Source: Symsagittifera roscoffensis
Lineage: Eukaryota; Xenacoelomorpha; Acoela; Convolutidae
Assembly: GCF_963678635.1 (NCBI RefSeq)
Contig: NC_087069.1
Location: 17,088,660 to 17,152,659 of the forward strand
Direction of reading: 5' to 3'
Length of the DNA stretch: 64,000 nucleotides
Shown: positions 45,710 through 58,242 of the stretch, one piece after another
Layout of the letters: each line of letters starts with the position of its first letter
Position numbering within the stretch: the stretch's first letter is position 1
Notes under the pieces: generated by a model
What the model was told of the DNA's origin: nothing
The model's input: only the letters and a program-made list of their open reading frames with translations
Database searches by the model: none
Program-made: the position numbers and the translations under genes

Positions 45710-45860
45710 CCAACCAAGCAACCATCCATTCAGTCATCAATTCACGCACCCGTTGATCCAGCTAACAAGCCATTTAAGTTTTTGATTTCAGCCACTTTGC
45801 TTTTGGCATTTTCATTCATAAAGCTATCGATCCATTCACCTCTTGAATTTTTTCCGAATG
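45710..45860 (+). repeat. Target duplication and right flank of the CCAT array
   Basis: CCAAC (45710-45714), then array words (AACCATCCATTCAGTCATC, GATCCAGCTAACAAGCC) that fade out by about 45860. This shows that the array was split by element B. Confidence 0.8.
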
Positions 45861-47172
45861 GGTCGTTTTCTTAAATGGCTTGGCAATTTTTTGATTCTTA
45901 TCTAATCTCTGAAAAACTTGATTTGGATAGGCTCCTATGAACATCAAGTTTAACAGTGAAACATTAAGTGAAACTATCCAGAAACCAAAAGGAATCGTGA
46001 GTTGACACGCAATGATCTTCGATCGTTAACTTGTTTTCCGAGTTGTTTGTGTTTTTGTAAAACTCTTAAGAAACAGAAACAATTACTGATTTTCATTAAA
46101 ACCAAAAATACTGGGCAGAGATTGACTCAGTAGGAATTTTTTTGAGTTATTATAAATTTTTCGTAAAATTCCCTAGAAACGAAAACAAAAAATGATTTTC
46201 CAAAATAATATGAATAAAAGCTGGGAAGAGCTTGACCTATAGCAGCAGCCAACTTTAACAATTTTTTTGCTTAGAAATATGGGCTATAGAGGAAGACTAA
46301 CACTTACACAATTTCGTAATTTAGACACTCGCAAAAATTCCGTTATAGTTCTATTTCTTTTAATGATAAATTGAATGACTCATATTGTTTACTTTCATTT
46401 TCATGAAAGGGGACTTCCTTGATCCCAAAAGTCATACGAGGCCAAAAAAAATTATTTTCAACCCTGCTTCTAATTATTCAAGAAAAATGAATGGGGAAAT
46501 TCGAAAAACCCCAAAAAGTCTAGCCAGAGAGGTATAAAAGATATCAGCAAAACGGAATACTATCATTCACGATGCTGAAAACCTTAGAGTCATACCTGTA
46601 TAAAAAGCCAAATCTGGCAAAGAGTCAGCAGCAGGAATCAGCAGCTCGACATCATCTGTACAACAGTATTTGAAATAGCAAAAGACGAATTGAGAAGGAT
46701 TTGTGTCCCAATCAAGTAGTACACTGTCGGAAAGCGACCTCAAATTTCGATATGATTCTTCACCGCAAAAAAAATGAGTTCTTGAGGAAAGTTGCCTTTG
46801 TTAACTATAATTTCACATTAAAGAACTGTCCCAAAATTTCGGTGGCTTTCTGTTTGCGAATAATTGTACGGTTCAGTAACGCTTTGTGACATTTTCTACG
46901 TTTGGTAATTAAACCACTTTTGCATCACAAATTTTACTGCTCTGAGGTGTTCAATTCTAGCTAGAAACGTATGAAAGACGCTGAAAAAACATATATTTCA
47001 ATCGAAATTGACTTTGTTCATAATCTAAATATTGGTTGAACTTCCAGTTTTTTTTTGTTTTTTTAAAACATATGTTCAACTGCTCTTTTGATCTAACTTT
47101 AGGAAACGTTTTTCCTCATTGGACAATAATACAAACAAGAATGTAATTTTAGTTGAAAACATTATCAATTGT
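45861..47172. other. AT-rich stretch without recognised genes
   Basis: Only short ORFs; no repeat or gene signature that I can support. Confidence 0.4.
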
Positions 47173-48211
47173 TTTCAAATTTCCGTTTTTCGTTGGTTTT
47201 TTCAATAGTTTTTCCAGCAATTAAAAATTTGATTGGAAACTTGATTTCTCTAAGAACCAGGAAGATGCTAAGTAGCAGAAAAAGAAAGCTATTTGATGGA
47301 ATTTTGAATGCAAATTATTGAAAAAATTAAATAATCCAAAAAAAAAATGTTTTGAAAACGTTTGTTGCTCTTAATCACAAAACTTATTTTGAAAAGATTA
47401 ATTTAGCTGAAAAAAAACTGTCATAAGTAATCTCAATGACTGAACTAGGCCTACATTAGATTTTGAACTTCTAACAAAGATTATCAAAATTGGAGAAGCG
47501 ATGATGTTAATCAGTTTTCTTGTTGTTTTACAGGAACACCTGAGTTTGTTTAAAAAATGGAGTTGATACTTGTTACAAAAGAGTATTGTCAAACTTATGA
47601 AATAACTTCTTTATTACAAAAATGATCTCAGATTGAGTAATCTCTTATTAAAAAATAATTGAAAACCCTTTGACGTACAAAATTGAAAACTAGCAAAATC
47701 ATGAATGTTGAATGAATCAAATTGATTGAAATTGCTTACACATAGGCTTTCTTGTAATGCGGAAAAATTTGATTGAAAAACATCTGTGAAAACATCATTC
47801 AGTTAATTAATATCAAAAAAGATTCAAATTTTCAAAAAAAATGCGCAACTCTGATTGGTTGATGTCAAAATGATTTAAATTTTGATTAAATAAGGAGCTC
47901 GATTATTTAGTTTAGTGTGAATTGTATAACAAATCCCTTAAAATTGAAGCTCGGAATTGATTGGTTGATATGAAAACTCTGGAAATTTCCATAATAAATA
48001 AAACTTGTTCTGATCGGTTATTATCATTTCTGTTAAAAACTACATGATAAAAATGTATTCATTTTAATTACATTTTGGGGCTGATAAAAAGTAGTGTAAT
48101 TATTCTATTCAAGTTTTTAGCATGGTCTAGACGGTCCAATTTTTCCCAAGTTTTCCTTTACATATTGAGATGTCGTCAATGAATAGTCGTCACTGACGAG
48201 TTGCATGTCTT

Positions 48212-48466
48212 GTGTGTGGTAGATGTTACACACGACAAAAAACATCAAAACATCGTGAAACCTGTGGAGCTTTGAAATTCTATTTTCATACCAATAGCAG
48301 CGAGAAATTGCATTTTCATATCAAGCAAAACTTTTTCGGATCAAAAAATGTTATGCTCCGTGGTGTAAAGCACAGTCAGCAGTCTTCAAACACACTCCAA
48401 GGAAATGTAAATTTACAAACGAACCCAAAAACAGGAGAAATTACTATAAATAATCATTTTTACTGA
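48212..48466 (+). CDS. Small C-x2-C ... H-x3-C ORF in unit 1 (uncertain)
   Basis: Reads C-G-R-C-Y-T-R-Q-K-T-S-K-H-R-E-T-C, a C-x2-C-x8-H-x3-C zinc-finger-like spacing, followed by K/H/N-rich sequence. It lacks a convincing ATG (the frame opens at TTG). The same segment occurs in unit 2 at about 54165-54295 and 55145-55380 in the same frame, with frame changes downstream. It may be a piece of a decayed transposon protein; function unknown. Confidence 0.3.
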   Translation: MCGRCYTRQKTSKHRETCGALKFYFHTNSSEKLHFHIKQNFFGSKNVMLRGVKHSQQSSNTLQGNVNLQTNPKTGEITINNHFY

Positions 48467-49128
48467 AAAATTGTGGCCTAAAAAAAAATCTAGAACTCTA
48501 TAGAAATTTTTTAACTTTCATTCAAAGATTCTAATTGATGATAAAATCGAATTGAGTTTATTGTGAAACTCTCAATAGAAATCGATCCAAAAATTTTTCA
48601 TCTACCAAATAACTGCAGTAGTAGCAATCTTACAGTTTATGAGTTTGACTTAATGTTATGAGTGATACTATCTTGAGTTTATGTTATGAGTAATACTCTA
48701 AGAAGTAATCAAACATCAAAACAAAAGATAAGTTTTATATCGGTTTTCTTGTTTCAATTATGTATGAGTTCAATAAAATTATAGAAAATTAAGATATTAA
48801 TAAAAAATTTTTCCTTCTTTTAAGTTTAATAAGTTAAATAATCAGTTAATTGATATTATTTTACAACTACATTGTTTTTTTTAGAATTGAATTTCTTGCA
48901 AAAAGAGTGGTTCTGTAGGATGAATGTAGATAAAATATTAATCAGAAATCTTCGTTCATTTTTAGTATTTACTTGAATTGTCAAAGAAAAAGTAGGATGA
49001 AGCTCTGCTGTAAAAATAATTTTGAGAAAAAGGGCGACACATTGAGAGCTAGAATAAAAGAAAAGTGAAAAAACTTAAGATTACTATGAAAGGATGCACA
49101 TCTATCGATTTTGTTGAGAAACAGATAC

Positions 49129-49241
49129 TTTTAAATTTTGACACCGAAAAATCCTCCAAATCTTCTCCCTATACGAACCCTATAGCTTTTAAATTTTGAC
49201 ACCGAAAAATCCTCCAAATCTTCTCCCTATACGAACCCGAG
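49129..49241 (+). repeat. 58-bp tandem duplication inside unit 1
   Basis: CTTTTAAATTTTGACACCGA through CTATACGAACCC occurs twice, about 58 bp apart. Unit 2 has a single diverged copy near 55910. Confidence 0.9.
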
Positions 49242-49817
49242 GTGGTAATTATTATAAAAGAACTTGGATAAAACATGTTTTAATGGTAATTTAGCTGAAA
49301 CATGAAATTTGTTTTAGAATTCAAACAGATTGCATAGAATCAGATATAGCAAAATAATTTTGACTTTTTCAATTAAGTTTTAGTTAATTCTTAGTAAAAA
49401 TTCAAATTAGAGTCGAATGACGGAAATATTCGCAAGTTCTCAAAACTAATATTGAAAGCAGTTATTTGAATTATTGCTCTTGATAAAATTTGAAATAAAA
49501 TCTTAATTTTTATTCACAAATTTTTACCATTAGCTTACCATGAACCAAAAAACTAACTCAAAGACCTTCAATTCATAATCTACACGTAATACACAAATGA
49601 TATTCACCAAATAGGTAACACTCCCCGAAATTTCTGCAAAAACTGCATTCTAAGACAACAGGCAATCTAGATCGTATGTTGTTACATGAGGTCCGCTTTC
49701 TCTGCATTTTGTTATCGATCCTCATTACCCTTAAAATTTTGTCCGAAACTTTTTGGCTACCTGGCAAAGATCAAGTCTGCCTAACATAAAAAATGAGCGT
49801 GCACACTTGAGACACAG

Positions 49818-50147
49818 TCAAAATGATTTCTGATCCTTCTGGGTTTTTTTGTTGGATCGCCGGATGATGAGGAAGATACCCTTCACAATCAGAATGGCCT
49901 TTAATTTCAAGAGATTGAATTTTGGTTTAAAATTTTTTTGATAGTTTCTCTTGAGTTGAATTTGAGGAGCAAGTACCCTTCTGAGCTTTATTTTATCGAG
50001 CATTTCTCGAGGAAGATCAGATGCATCAGAGAAGATTAATAAGTGTTGGTAAATCGAACTCACTGGTACACCACAACACTCAAATGAAATAACGATCCCA
50101 TCGTGCGTGAAAGAAGATTCGTCAATTTTGAAACTTCGATCAAGCAA
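49818..50147 (-). CDS. Minus-strand ORF of unit 1, 109 aa (uncertain)
   Basis: Open frame with a counterpart in unit 2 (56561-56800, 79 aa). The shared part includes G-V-P-V-S-S-I-Y-Q-H-L-L and E-M-L-D-K-I-K-L-R-R-V-L-A-P-Q-I, with replacements such as I/L, A/T and P/T. Conservation may only reflect recent duplication. No family was recognised; exon of an unknown gene or chance ORF. Confidence 0.25.
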   Translation of the reverse strand: MLDRSFKIDESSFTHDGIVISFECCGVPVSSIYQHLLIFSDASDLPREMLDKIKLRRVLAPQIQLKRNYQKNFKPKFNLLKLKAILIVKGIFLIIRRSNKKTQKDQKSF

Positions 50148-52328
50148 CGACCTGAGTGTTTAACTCGAACTCAAAAACAACCGACTTGACTTTCACATTC
50201 CAAATTCTATCTATGTTTATTTTAAAACTTATACAGTCTGATTATTTTGATGCAGTTAACGAGCTGCGGACTACCGAACCTTACTACAAACGAAAATCAC
50301 TCGCAGACTTTTGATCCAAACCACATGCAGAAGTATGGCTACGGACGAAAATCGTGAATCATCCAGGCCTAGAATCGTTTCGAAATACAAATATTTTAAA
50401 CGAGACGACGGAACATTTTTAAAGTATACGGATATCATTTCTGAAACGTTTGTACATCGATAGTATTGGAACCATTTTTAACTGTGTCCATAACTTGAAC
50501 AGAAAACAGCAGAAAATTCAGCGTCTAGAATACCAGTAACAGGATACTACTTTGATTTCAATTTGCTGTGTGGAAGAACTACTCGATCAATTAGGTCAAT
50601 TTACGGTTAATTGTAACGGTGCTCTGGGAATATCGTGACAATATTTTGCTGTTCCAGACAATAAGCACGAAATCGTACAATCAAAACTGCAGAGGATATG
50701 AGCATTAACTGTTTGAGCAGAACGCCATAAAACTGTTTCAGTTTTTGAATTGAGAATTAACTTGACCACTTGTATCAAGCTTTTCTGGAAAAAGAGATAT
50801 TAATTGGCAGAGTTTTCTGACGATAATTTTACTGCTGCTGATCCTGAAGAAAGACTAGGACTTTGGCAGGCATTTTGTTTGAAAAATCTTATCGGAAGAT
50901 AACTTACTTTGCGTTTTGCATGCTGAAAACGTTCTGTCAAATGCAGCAAGGAACGGTAAGATAGTTTCAACACTGGAAAAATTGGAAACATAACATGAAA
51001 ATCCGATTTATAACACGAAAATTTTTACCTACCACACGGGCATTCTGTATGTAAATTTTACAAAAGTACTGGAACAGATCTTGAATCTTTCTTATGATCG
51101 GGCACCAACCTAAGGAGTTTAGATTGGAAAACTGTCAACTCCATGTTTAGGGCAAACTTGGTCAAAACTCTTGCTCGCCTCCACAGAACTCAATTTGTTC
51201 ACTTGCAATTTTATGCACTAGAACGTATAATTCAGGGCAAAACAAGGCAATAAATGTCTAAAAACGATGCAGGTCCTAATAGGACCGGAAACTCAAAATC
51301 CCAAATTATTGTCCCTGGAGAGACTGGATCTAACTAATTTGATAGCCATCGACTCGATTGACTAGTTGGCTGACCCTATTCGAATCTCGATTGGCTCCAA
51401 AAAATACCAGTTTTTGCCTGTTTGGTTGTGTAGCAATCTATCTTTAGTAAAAAAGGTCAGTTATGTATTTTTTCTTTTTAAACAATTGTTTTTCCAGAGG
51501 TTTAAGTTATGCCAGTCATTTATTCCTTCTGTTTTCAATTCAAAGGCCGCTGCCTAACCCTGTGCCTAGTGGGATGAAAAACGTAGTACCCAAACAGCTA
51601 TACGCACCCAAGAACGCCAAAAAAAACACTACTAACCAGTTGTTTAAAAAAAAATTGTGCCGGAAACCATTGGTTCAAAACCAGGTATTTTAAACTCCAT
51701 TAAACGATCGTTCTTTTAAGCTCCATTTTGATCAAAGTCATTCTATTTGCGGCACATAAACATCGAACTATGGAAATAAAATCGTCTAGGGAAATAATCG
51801 GCTGATACCAAAATTCCAATCATTCCTGCATACAGTGAATGCACTACCTTACACAAAAGGTTCGTTATACCTGAAATATATATTTACTGTAAATATTTGG
51901 ATGATTTATGCCAGGAGGGGAAATTTATATAATTCTTAAACATAGTCTTGGAACCAGATTCAAACTAGATTTTAATATTGCTTATTATTTATCTATTTTT
52001 TCCCTACAAAATATTGAATACTAACCAATCATACTCTATCAAACTAACAACCCGCTTATTTGTAAGTGCTGAAATTACTTGTAATTTCAGCACCAGAGAG
52101 ATCTGAATTTAATTTAAAACTTAGTTGCTTCTCCAAGAGACCGACTCGTAACAAACCAGTATACTCTAGATCTATTGAGACTAGGAGATATAAGAGTAAG
52201 ATTGAGATCGGTATTAGACTAAGAAGTTGCACGAATTTATTCGGCTGAAAATAAGATAGCGTGACGAGCAGACGGTGTACACTATCTGAAATTACTCTAT
52301 GAGTTATGAACATAACATCTAACTCATC

Positions 52329-52346
52329 TGGTGCGACCAAAAGTCT
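52329..52346 (+). other. Possible primer-binding site in unit 1
   Basis: TGGTGCGACCAAAAGTCT, two bases after a CA (TAACTCA), the spacing seen at LTR ends. The same site occurs in unit 2 at 57916. Confidence 0.4.
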
Positions 52347-52421
52347 CGAACAAGGCCTTAAGCAACTTAGATTAGAACTAACCAAAACATCAGATTAGAA
52401 TTAAACAAAAACATTTCAAAA

Positions 52422-52601
52422 ATGTTACAAGTTAACAAATTAATTGAAATGTCTCAAGGAATCAATATATCAGAGCCAATATTCCGAACAATACGAGAAC
52501 TAACCGGTATTGTAAGAAAACGTCGGACAAGAGACGACATAAGACTAGAACGAAACTTACCAATAAGCCAACTCAAACTTTTTTATTTAGATTTGTATTA
52601 G
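52422..52601 (+). CDS. Leader ORF of unit 1 (59 aa)
   Basis: ATG at 52422, about 75 bp after the possible primer-binding site. It aligns with the ORF at 58009-58242 over the first 49 residues (M-L-x-V-N-K-L-I-E-M-S-Q-G-I-N; R-T-x-D-D-I-R-L-E-R-N-L), with about nine replacements. This looks like the start of an element D protein, truncated by a stop. Function unknown. Confidence 0.4.
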   Translation: MLQVNKLIEMSQGINISEPIFRTIRELTGIVRKRRTRDDIRLERNLPISQLKLFYLDLY

Positions 52602-53336
52602 CAGTAAAATTAGTTTTCCATTTACTGACATAACATCTTTGAAGAAAAATCTTCAACGATCTTCAAAGGCGCTGAAGCTAATAGTTGTACAATAACGACT
52701 GAAAAAAAAACCATCTCTAGCCGTTCTCTTCAAAAAGCTGCAGTAAATTAAAAAGCATCTTGGAAAAAATATTTAGCGAATATAAAAATACAAGATCTAG
52801 TTAGTATAAAAAACAAATTATTAATATATATAAATCATTTCTCTATTCCAGCTTCATCACCTAAAACAACACAACAAATCATAAAACTAGTACCATCACC
52901 AAAAACTGAAACTAAAATTTTTCTCAACTGAATTTTTAATTAAAATATCAAGACTTATCCTTGTTTTCACTTAAATTCACCTTATTTAAAGCAACAGATC
53001 ATCCAGGCTTCCCTTGGATCTTTAATTAAATTTCACTTAAATTAAACTTAAACTAAATTATTTTTAAACTCTAATCATCAAGTCTTATCCTCGTATTAAA
53101 TACAACACTTTTGTTCTCCCCCTCACAAAATTCAAATTTCCGTTTTTTGTTGACTTTTTCAAGTTTTTTCAAGAAGATAAAAATTTGATTGCAAACTTGA
53201 CTTCCCTAAGAACCAAGCAGATGCTAAGTAACAGAAAAAGAAAGCTATTTGATGGAATTTATAGAGCAATTTAATTAAAAAACAAATGAAATATTTCAAA
53301 AAAAACTGTTTGGAAAACTTTTGTTGCTAGTATTCA

Positions 53337-55270
53337 CAAAAATTGTTTCAAGAAGTGGTTTTTAGCTAAAAAAAAACTATCATAATTAATCTCATTGACT
53401 GAACTAGGCCTACATTATATTTTGAAAATCTAACAAAAATTATCAATATAGGAGAAGCGATGACATTAATCAGTTTTCTTGTTATTTTACAGGAACACGA
53501 GAAGTTTGTTTAAAAGATTATTGCCAAAATTATTAAAGAATTTTTTTATTACAAAAATGATCTCAGACTGAGTAATCTTTTATTAAAAAAAAATTAATTG
53601 AAAACCTTTTAACCTACAAAAATGAAAACTAGCACAATCATGAATGTTGAATGAATCAAAATGATTGGACGATTTTGAAATTGTTTACACATAGGGCTTC
53701 TAGTATTGCGGAAAAATTTGTTTAAAAAATATCTGTGAAAACATCATTCAGCTAATTAATATCCAAAATGATACAATTTTTCAAAAAAAAGAAGTACTCA
53801 ACTCTGATTAGTGGATGTCAAAATGATTTAAATTTCCATTAAATAAGGAATTCGATTAATTAGTTTATTGTGAAATGTATCAAAAATCCCTTATAATTAA
53901 AGCTCGGAAGTGATTGGTTGATATGATAACTCCGGAGTTTTCCATAAAAAGTAAAACTTGTTCTGATTGGTTATTATCATTTCTGTTAAAAGCAACATGA
54001 TAAAAATGTATCCATTTTAATTACCCTTTGGGGCTATTGAAAAGTAGTGTAATTATTCTACTCAAGTTTTTGGTTTGTCTAGACCGTCAAATCATTCCCA
54101 CGTTTTTCCTTTAGATATTGAGATGTCGTCACTGAGTAGTCGTCACTGACGATTTGCATGTCTTGTGTGTGGTAGACGTTACACACGACAAAAAGCATCA
54201 AAACATCGTGAAACCTGCGGAGAGGTGAAATTCTATTTTCATATCCATAGCAGCAAAAAGTTGGGTTTTCATATCAAGCAAAATTTTTTCGCAAAAATTG
54301 TTTTAAGAAGTGGTTTTTAGCTGAAAAAACTATCATAATTAATCTCATTGACTGAACTAGGCCTACATTAGATTTTGAACATCTAACAAAAATTATCAAT
54401 ATAGGAGAAGCGATGATGTTAATCAGTTTTCTTGTTATTTTACAGGAACACGAGAAGTTTGTTTAAAAGATTATTGCCAAAATTATTAAAGAATTTTTTT
54501 ATTACAAAAATGATCTCAGATTGAGTAATCTTTTATTTAAAAAAAATTAATTGAAAACCCTTTAACCTACAAAAATGAAAACTAGCACAATCATGAATGT
54601 TGAATGAATCAAAATGATTGGACGATTTTGAAATTGTTTACACATAGGACTTCTAGTATTGCGGACAAGTTTGTTTAAAAATATCTGTGAAATTATCATT
54701 CAGCTAATTAATATCCAAAATGATAAAATGTTTCAAAAAAAAGAAGTACTCAACTCTGATAAGTGGATGTCAAAATTATTTAAATTTCCATTAAATAAGG
54801 AATTCGATTAATTAGTTTATTGTGAAATGTATCAAAAATCCCTTATAATTAAAGCTCGGAAGTGATTAGTTGATATGATAACTCCGGAGTTTTCCATAAA
54901 AAGTAAAACTTGTTCTGATTGGTTATTATTATCATTTCTGTTAAAAGCAACATGATAAAAATGTATCCATTATCAGATCCATGATAAAAATGTATCCATT
55001 TTAATTACCCTTTGGGGCTATTGAAAAGTAGTGTAATTATTCTACTCAAGTTTTTGGTTTGGTCTAGACCGTGCAATCATTCCCAAGTTTTTCCTTTACA
55101 TATTGAGATGTCGTCACTGAGTAGTCGTCACTGACGAGTTGCATGTTTTGCGTGTGGTAGATGTTACACACGACAAAAAGCATCAAAACATCGTGAAACC
55201 TGTGGAGCTTTGAAATTCTATCTTCATACCAATAGCAGCGAGAAATTGGATTTTCATATCAAGCAAAACT
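53337..55270 (+). repeat. Internal duplication of about 955 bp in unit 2
   Basis: Segment from about 53337 (AAATTGTTTCAAGAAGTGG) to 54290 is repeated at about 54294-55270 (AAATTGTTTTAAGAAGTGG). The junction lies at GCAAAATTTTTTCGCAAAAA. A further small repeat (ATGATAAAAATGTATCCAT) occurs twice near 54952-54998. Confidence 0.85.
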
Positions 55271-56560
55271 TTTTTCGGGTCAAAAAATATTATGCTCCTT
55301 GGTGTAAAGCACAGTCAGCAGTCTCTAAACACACTTCAAAGAAATTTAAAATGAAAAACGAACCCAAAACATAGGAGAAAAATTGAGGCCTGAAAAAATC
55401 TAGAAATCTATAGAATTTTTTTTTTGCTTTCATTCAAAGATTCCAATTGATGATAAGACGAATTTGAGCAACAATCGATTTAAAATTATTGTGAAACTCT
55501 CAATAGAAACCGATCCTTCATCTATTCATCATAATTTTTCATATACCAGAATAACTGCAGTAGTAACAATCTTACAGTTTATGAGTTTGAGTTAACTTTA
55601 TGAGTAATACTATCTTGAGTTTATGTTATGAGTAATACTCTAAGAATTAATCAAACATCAAAACGAAAGATAAGTTTTCTATCGAGTTTCTTGTTTCAAT
55701 TGTGTATGAGTTAAGTGAAATTGTTCAATTTTAATATTTACTTAAATTGTCAAAGAAAAGGTAGTATGGAGCTCTGCTGTAAAAATAGTTTCGAGAAAAA
55801 GCACGACACATTAAGAACTAGAACAAAAGAAAAGTAAAAAAAACTTCAGATTACTATGAAAGGATGCACATCTATCGATTTTGTTGAGAAACAGATACAG
55901 CTTTTAAATTTTGACACCAAAAAATTCTTCAAATCTTTTTCGTATACGAACCTGAGGTGATAATTATTTAAAAAAAACTTGGATGAAATATGTTTTAATG
56001 GTAAATTAGCTGAAAATTGAAATTTTTTCAGAACTCAAACTGACTGCATTGAATCAGATATAGCAAAAAAATTTTGACTTTTTCAAATCAGTTTTAGTTA
56101 ATTCTTAATAAAATTTCAAAAGAGAGTCAAATGACGGAAATATTCACAAGTTCTCAAAACTAATATTAAAAGTAATCAATTGAACTGCTGCTCTTGATGA
56201 AATTTGAAATATTTTCTTAGTTTTTTTCCACAAATTTTAACTATTAACTTACCATGAACCAAATAGGTAACACTTCCTAACATCTCTGCAAAAACTGCAT
56301 TCTAAGACAACAGGAAATCTAGATCGTATGTTGTTACATGAGGTCCGCTTTCTCTGCATTTTGTTATCAATCCTCCTTACCTTTAAAGTTTTGTCCAAAA
56401 TTTTTCTGGCAACCTGAAAAAGATCAAGTTTGCCTAACATAACAAATGAGAGTGCACACTTGAGACACCGTTAAAAATTTTTATCACCCTTCAAGGTTTT
56501 TTTTGTTGGATCGCCGGATGATGAGGAAGATACCATTCACAATCAGATTGGCATTTAATT

Positions 56561-56800
56561 TCAAGAGGTTGACTTTTGGTTTAAAAGATTTTGATAGTTT
56601 CTCTTGAGTTGAATTTGAGGAGCAAGTACCCTTCTGAGCTTTATTTTATCGAGCATTTCTCGAGTAAGATCAGATGTATCAGAGAAGAGTAATAAATGTT
56701 GGTAAATCGAACTCACTGGTACACCACAACTCTCAAATGAAACAACGAGCTCATCATGCGTGCAGGAAGGTTCTTCAATTTTGAAACTCTGATTAAGCAA
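56561..56800 (-). CDS. Minus-strand ORF of unit 2, 79 aa (uncertain)
   Basis: Counterpart of 49818-50147; shorter because of a stop after the K-R-N-Y-Q segment. See that entry; status as a real exon is unproven. Confidence 0.25.
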   Translation of the reverse strand: MLNQSFKIEEPSCTHDELVVSFESCGVPVSSIYQHLLLFSDTSDLTREMLDKIKLRRVLAPQIQLKRNYQNLLNQKSTS

Positions 56801-57915
56801 CGACCTTTTGATCTTGAATCTTTCTTATGATCGGGCACCAACCTAAGGAGTTTAGATTAGAAAACTGTCAACTCCATGTATAGGTCAAACTTGGTCGAAA
56901 CTCTTGCTCGCCTCCACAGAACTCAACTTGTTCACTTGCACTTTTATGCACTAGAACTTTTAATTCAGGGAAAAACAAGGCATTAAATGTCTAAAAACGG
57001 TGCCTAATAGGACCGAAAAATTAAAATCACAATTTATTGTGCCTGGAAAGACTGGATCCAACTAATTTGATAGCCATCGACTCGATTGATTAATTGGTTG
57101 ACCCTATTCGAATTTCGATTGGGTCCGAAAATACTAGCTAAAAAATGTAGTAGCCAAACAGCTATACGCACCCAAGAACACCAAAAAACACTACTAATCA
57201 GTTGTTTAAAAAAAATTGTGCCAGGAACCATTGGTTCAAAACCAAGTATTTTAAACTCCATTAAACAATCGTTTCTTTTTAACTCCATTAAACGATCGTT
57301 CTTTTCAGCTCCATTTTGATCAAAGTCATTCTATTTGCGGCACATAAACATCGAACTAGGGAAATAATATCGTCTAGGGAAATAATCGGCTGATACCAAA
57401 ATTCCAATCATTCCTGCATACAGTGAATGCACTACCTTACACAAAAGGTTCGTTATACCTGAAATATATATTTACTGTTAATATTTGGATGATTTATGCC
57501 AGGAGGGGAAACTTATATAATTCTTAAACATAGTCTTGGAACCAGATTCAAACTAGATTTTAATATTGCTTATTATTTATCTATTTTTTCCTACAAAATA
57601 TTGAATACTAACCAATCATACTCCATCAAACTAACAACCCGCTTATTTGTAAGTGCTGAAATTACTTGTAATTTCAGCACCAGAGGGATCTGAATTTAAT
57701 TTAGAACTTAGTTGCTTCTCCAAGAGACCGACTCGTAACAAACCAGTATACTCTAGATCTATTGAGACTAGGAGATATAAGAGTAAGATTATGATCGGTA
57801 TTAGACTAAGAAGTTGCACGAATCTATCCGGCCAAAAATAAGATAGCGTTACGAGCAGACGGTGTACCCTATCTGAAATTACTCTATGAGTTATGAACAT
57901 AACATCTAACTCATC

Positions 57916-57933
57916 TGGTGCGACCAAAAGTTT
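57916..57933 (+). other. Possible primer-binding site of element D
   Basis: TGGTGCGACCAAAAGTTT, two bases after CTAACTCA. If correct, the element D LTR ends at about 57913 and the leader runs from there toward gag. The tRNA was not identified. Confidence 0.4.
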
Positions 57934-58008
57934 CGAAAAAGACCTTAAACAACTTAGACCAGAACTAACGAAAACATTAGATTAGAATTTGACAAAAACA
58001 ATTCAAAA

Positions 58009-58242
58009 ATGTTACTTGTTAACAAATTAATTGAAATGTCTCAAGGAATCAATACATCGGAGGCAATTTTCCAAACAATACGAGAACTAACCGGTGTTGG
58101 AAGAAAACCTCGGACAAGCGACGACATACGATTAGAACGGAACTTACTAATAAGCTTCATGCTCGTACGGCAAAAGCGTACTCAAATTTTATCATTTAGA
58201 TTTGTATTAACAGTAAAATTAGATTTTCATTTACTGACATAA
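58009..58242 (+). CDS. Leader ORF of element D (77 aa)
   Basis: ATG at 58009, about 75 bp past the possible primer-binding site. The N-terminal half is conserved with 52422-52601. The C-terminal third reads into low-complexity sequence. It lies about 1.4 kb before the gag-like ORF. It may be a small leader protein or a broken gag N-terminus; unrecognised. Confidence 0.4.
   Translation: MLLVNKLIEMSQGINTSEAIFQTIRELTGVGRKPRTSDDIRLERNLLISFMLVRQKRTQILSFRFVLTVKLDFHLLT

Larger units (their letters stand above)
47173..53129 (+). repeat. Tandem segmental duplication, unit 1 (about 5.95 kb)
   Basis: Begins near TTTCAAATTTCCGTTTTTCG and matches unit 2 (53130-58720) in order: GAAAGCTATTTGATGGAATT, the GTGGTAGATGTTACACACGA block, the TTGGATCGCCGGATGATGAG block, the CTTATGATCGGGCACCAACC block, the TTTACTGTAAATATTTGG block and the leader ORF. 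A segment of about 915 bp (50155-51070) has no counterpart in unit 2. By its link to element D, the right part probably represents an LTR end, primer-binding site and leader. Confidence 0.85.
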
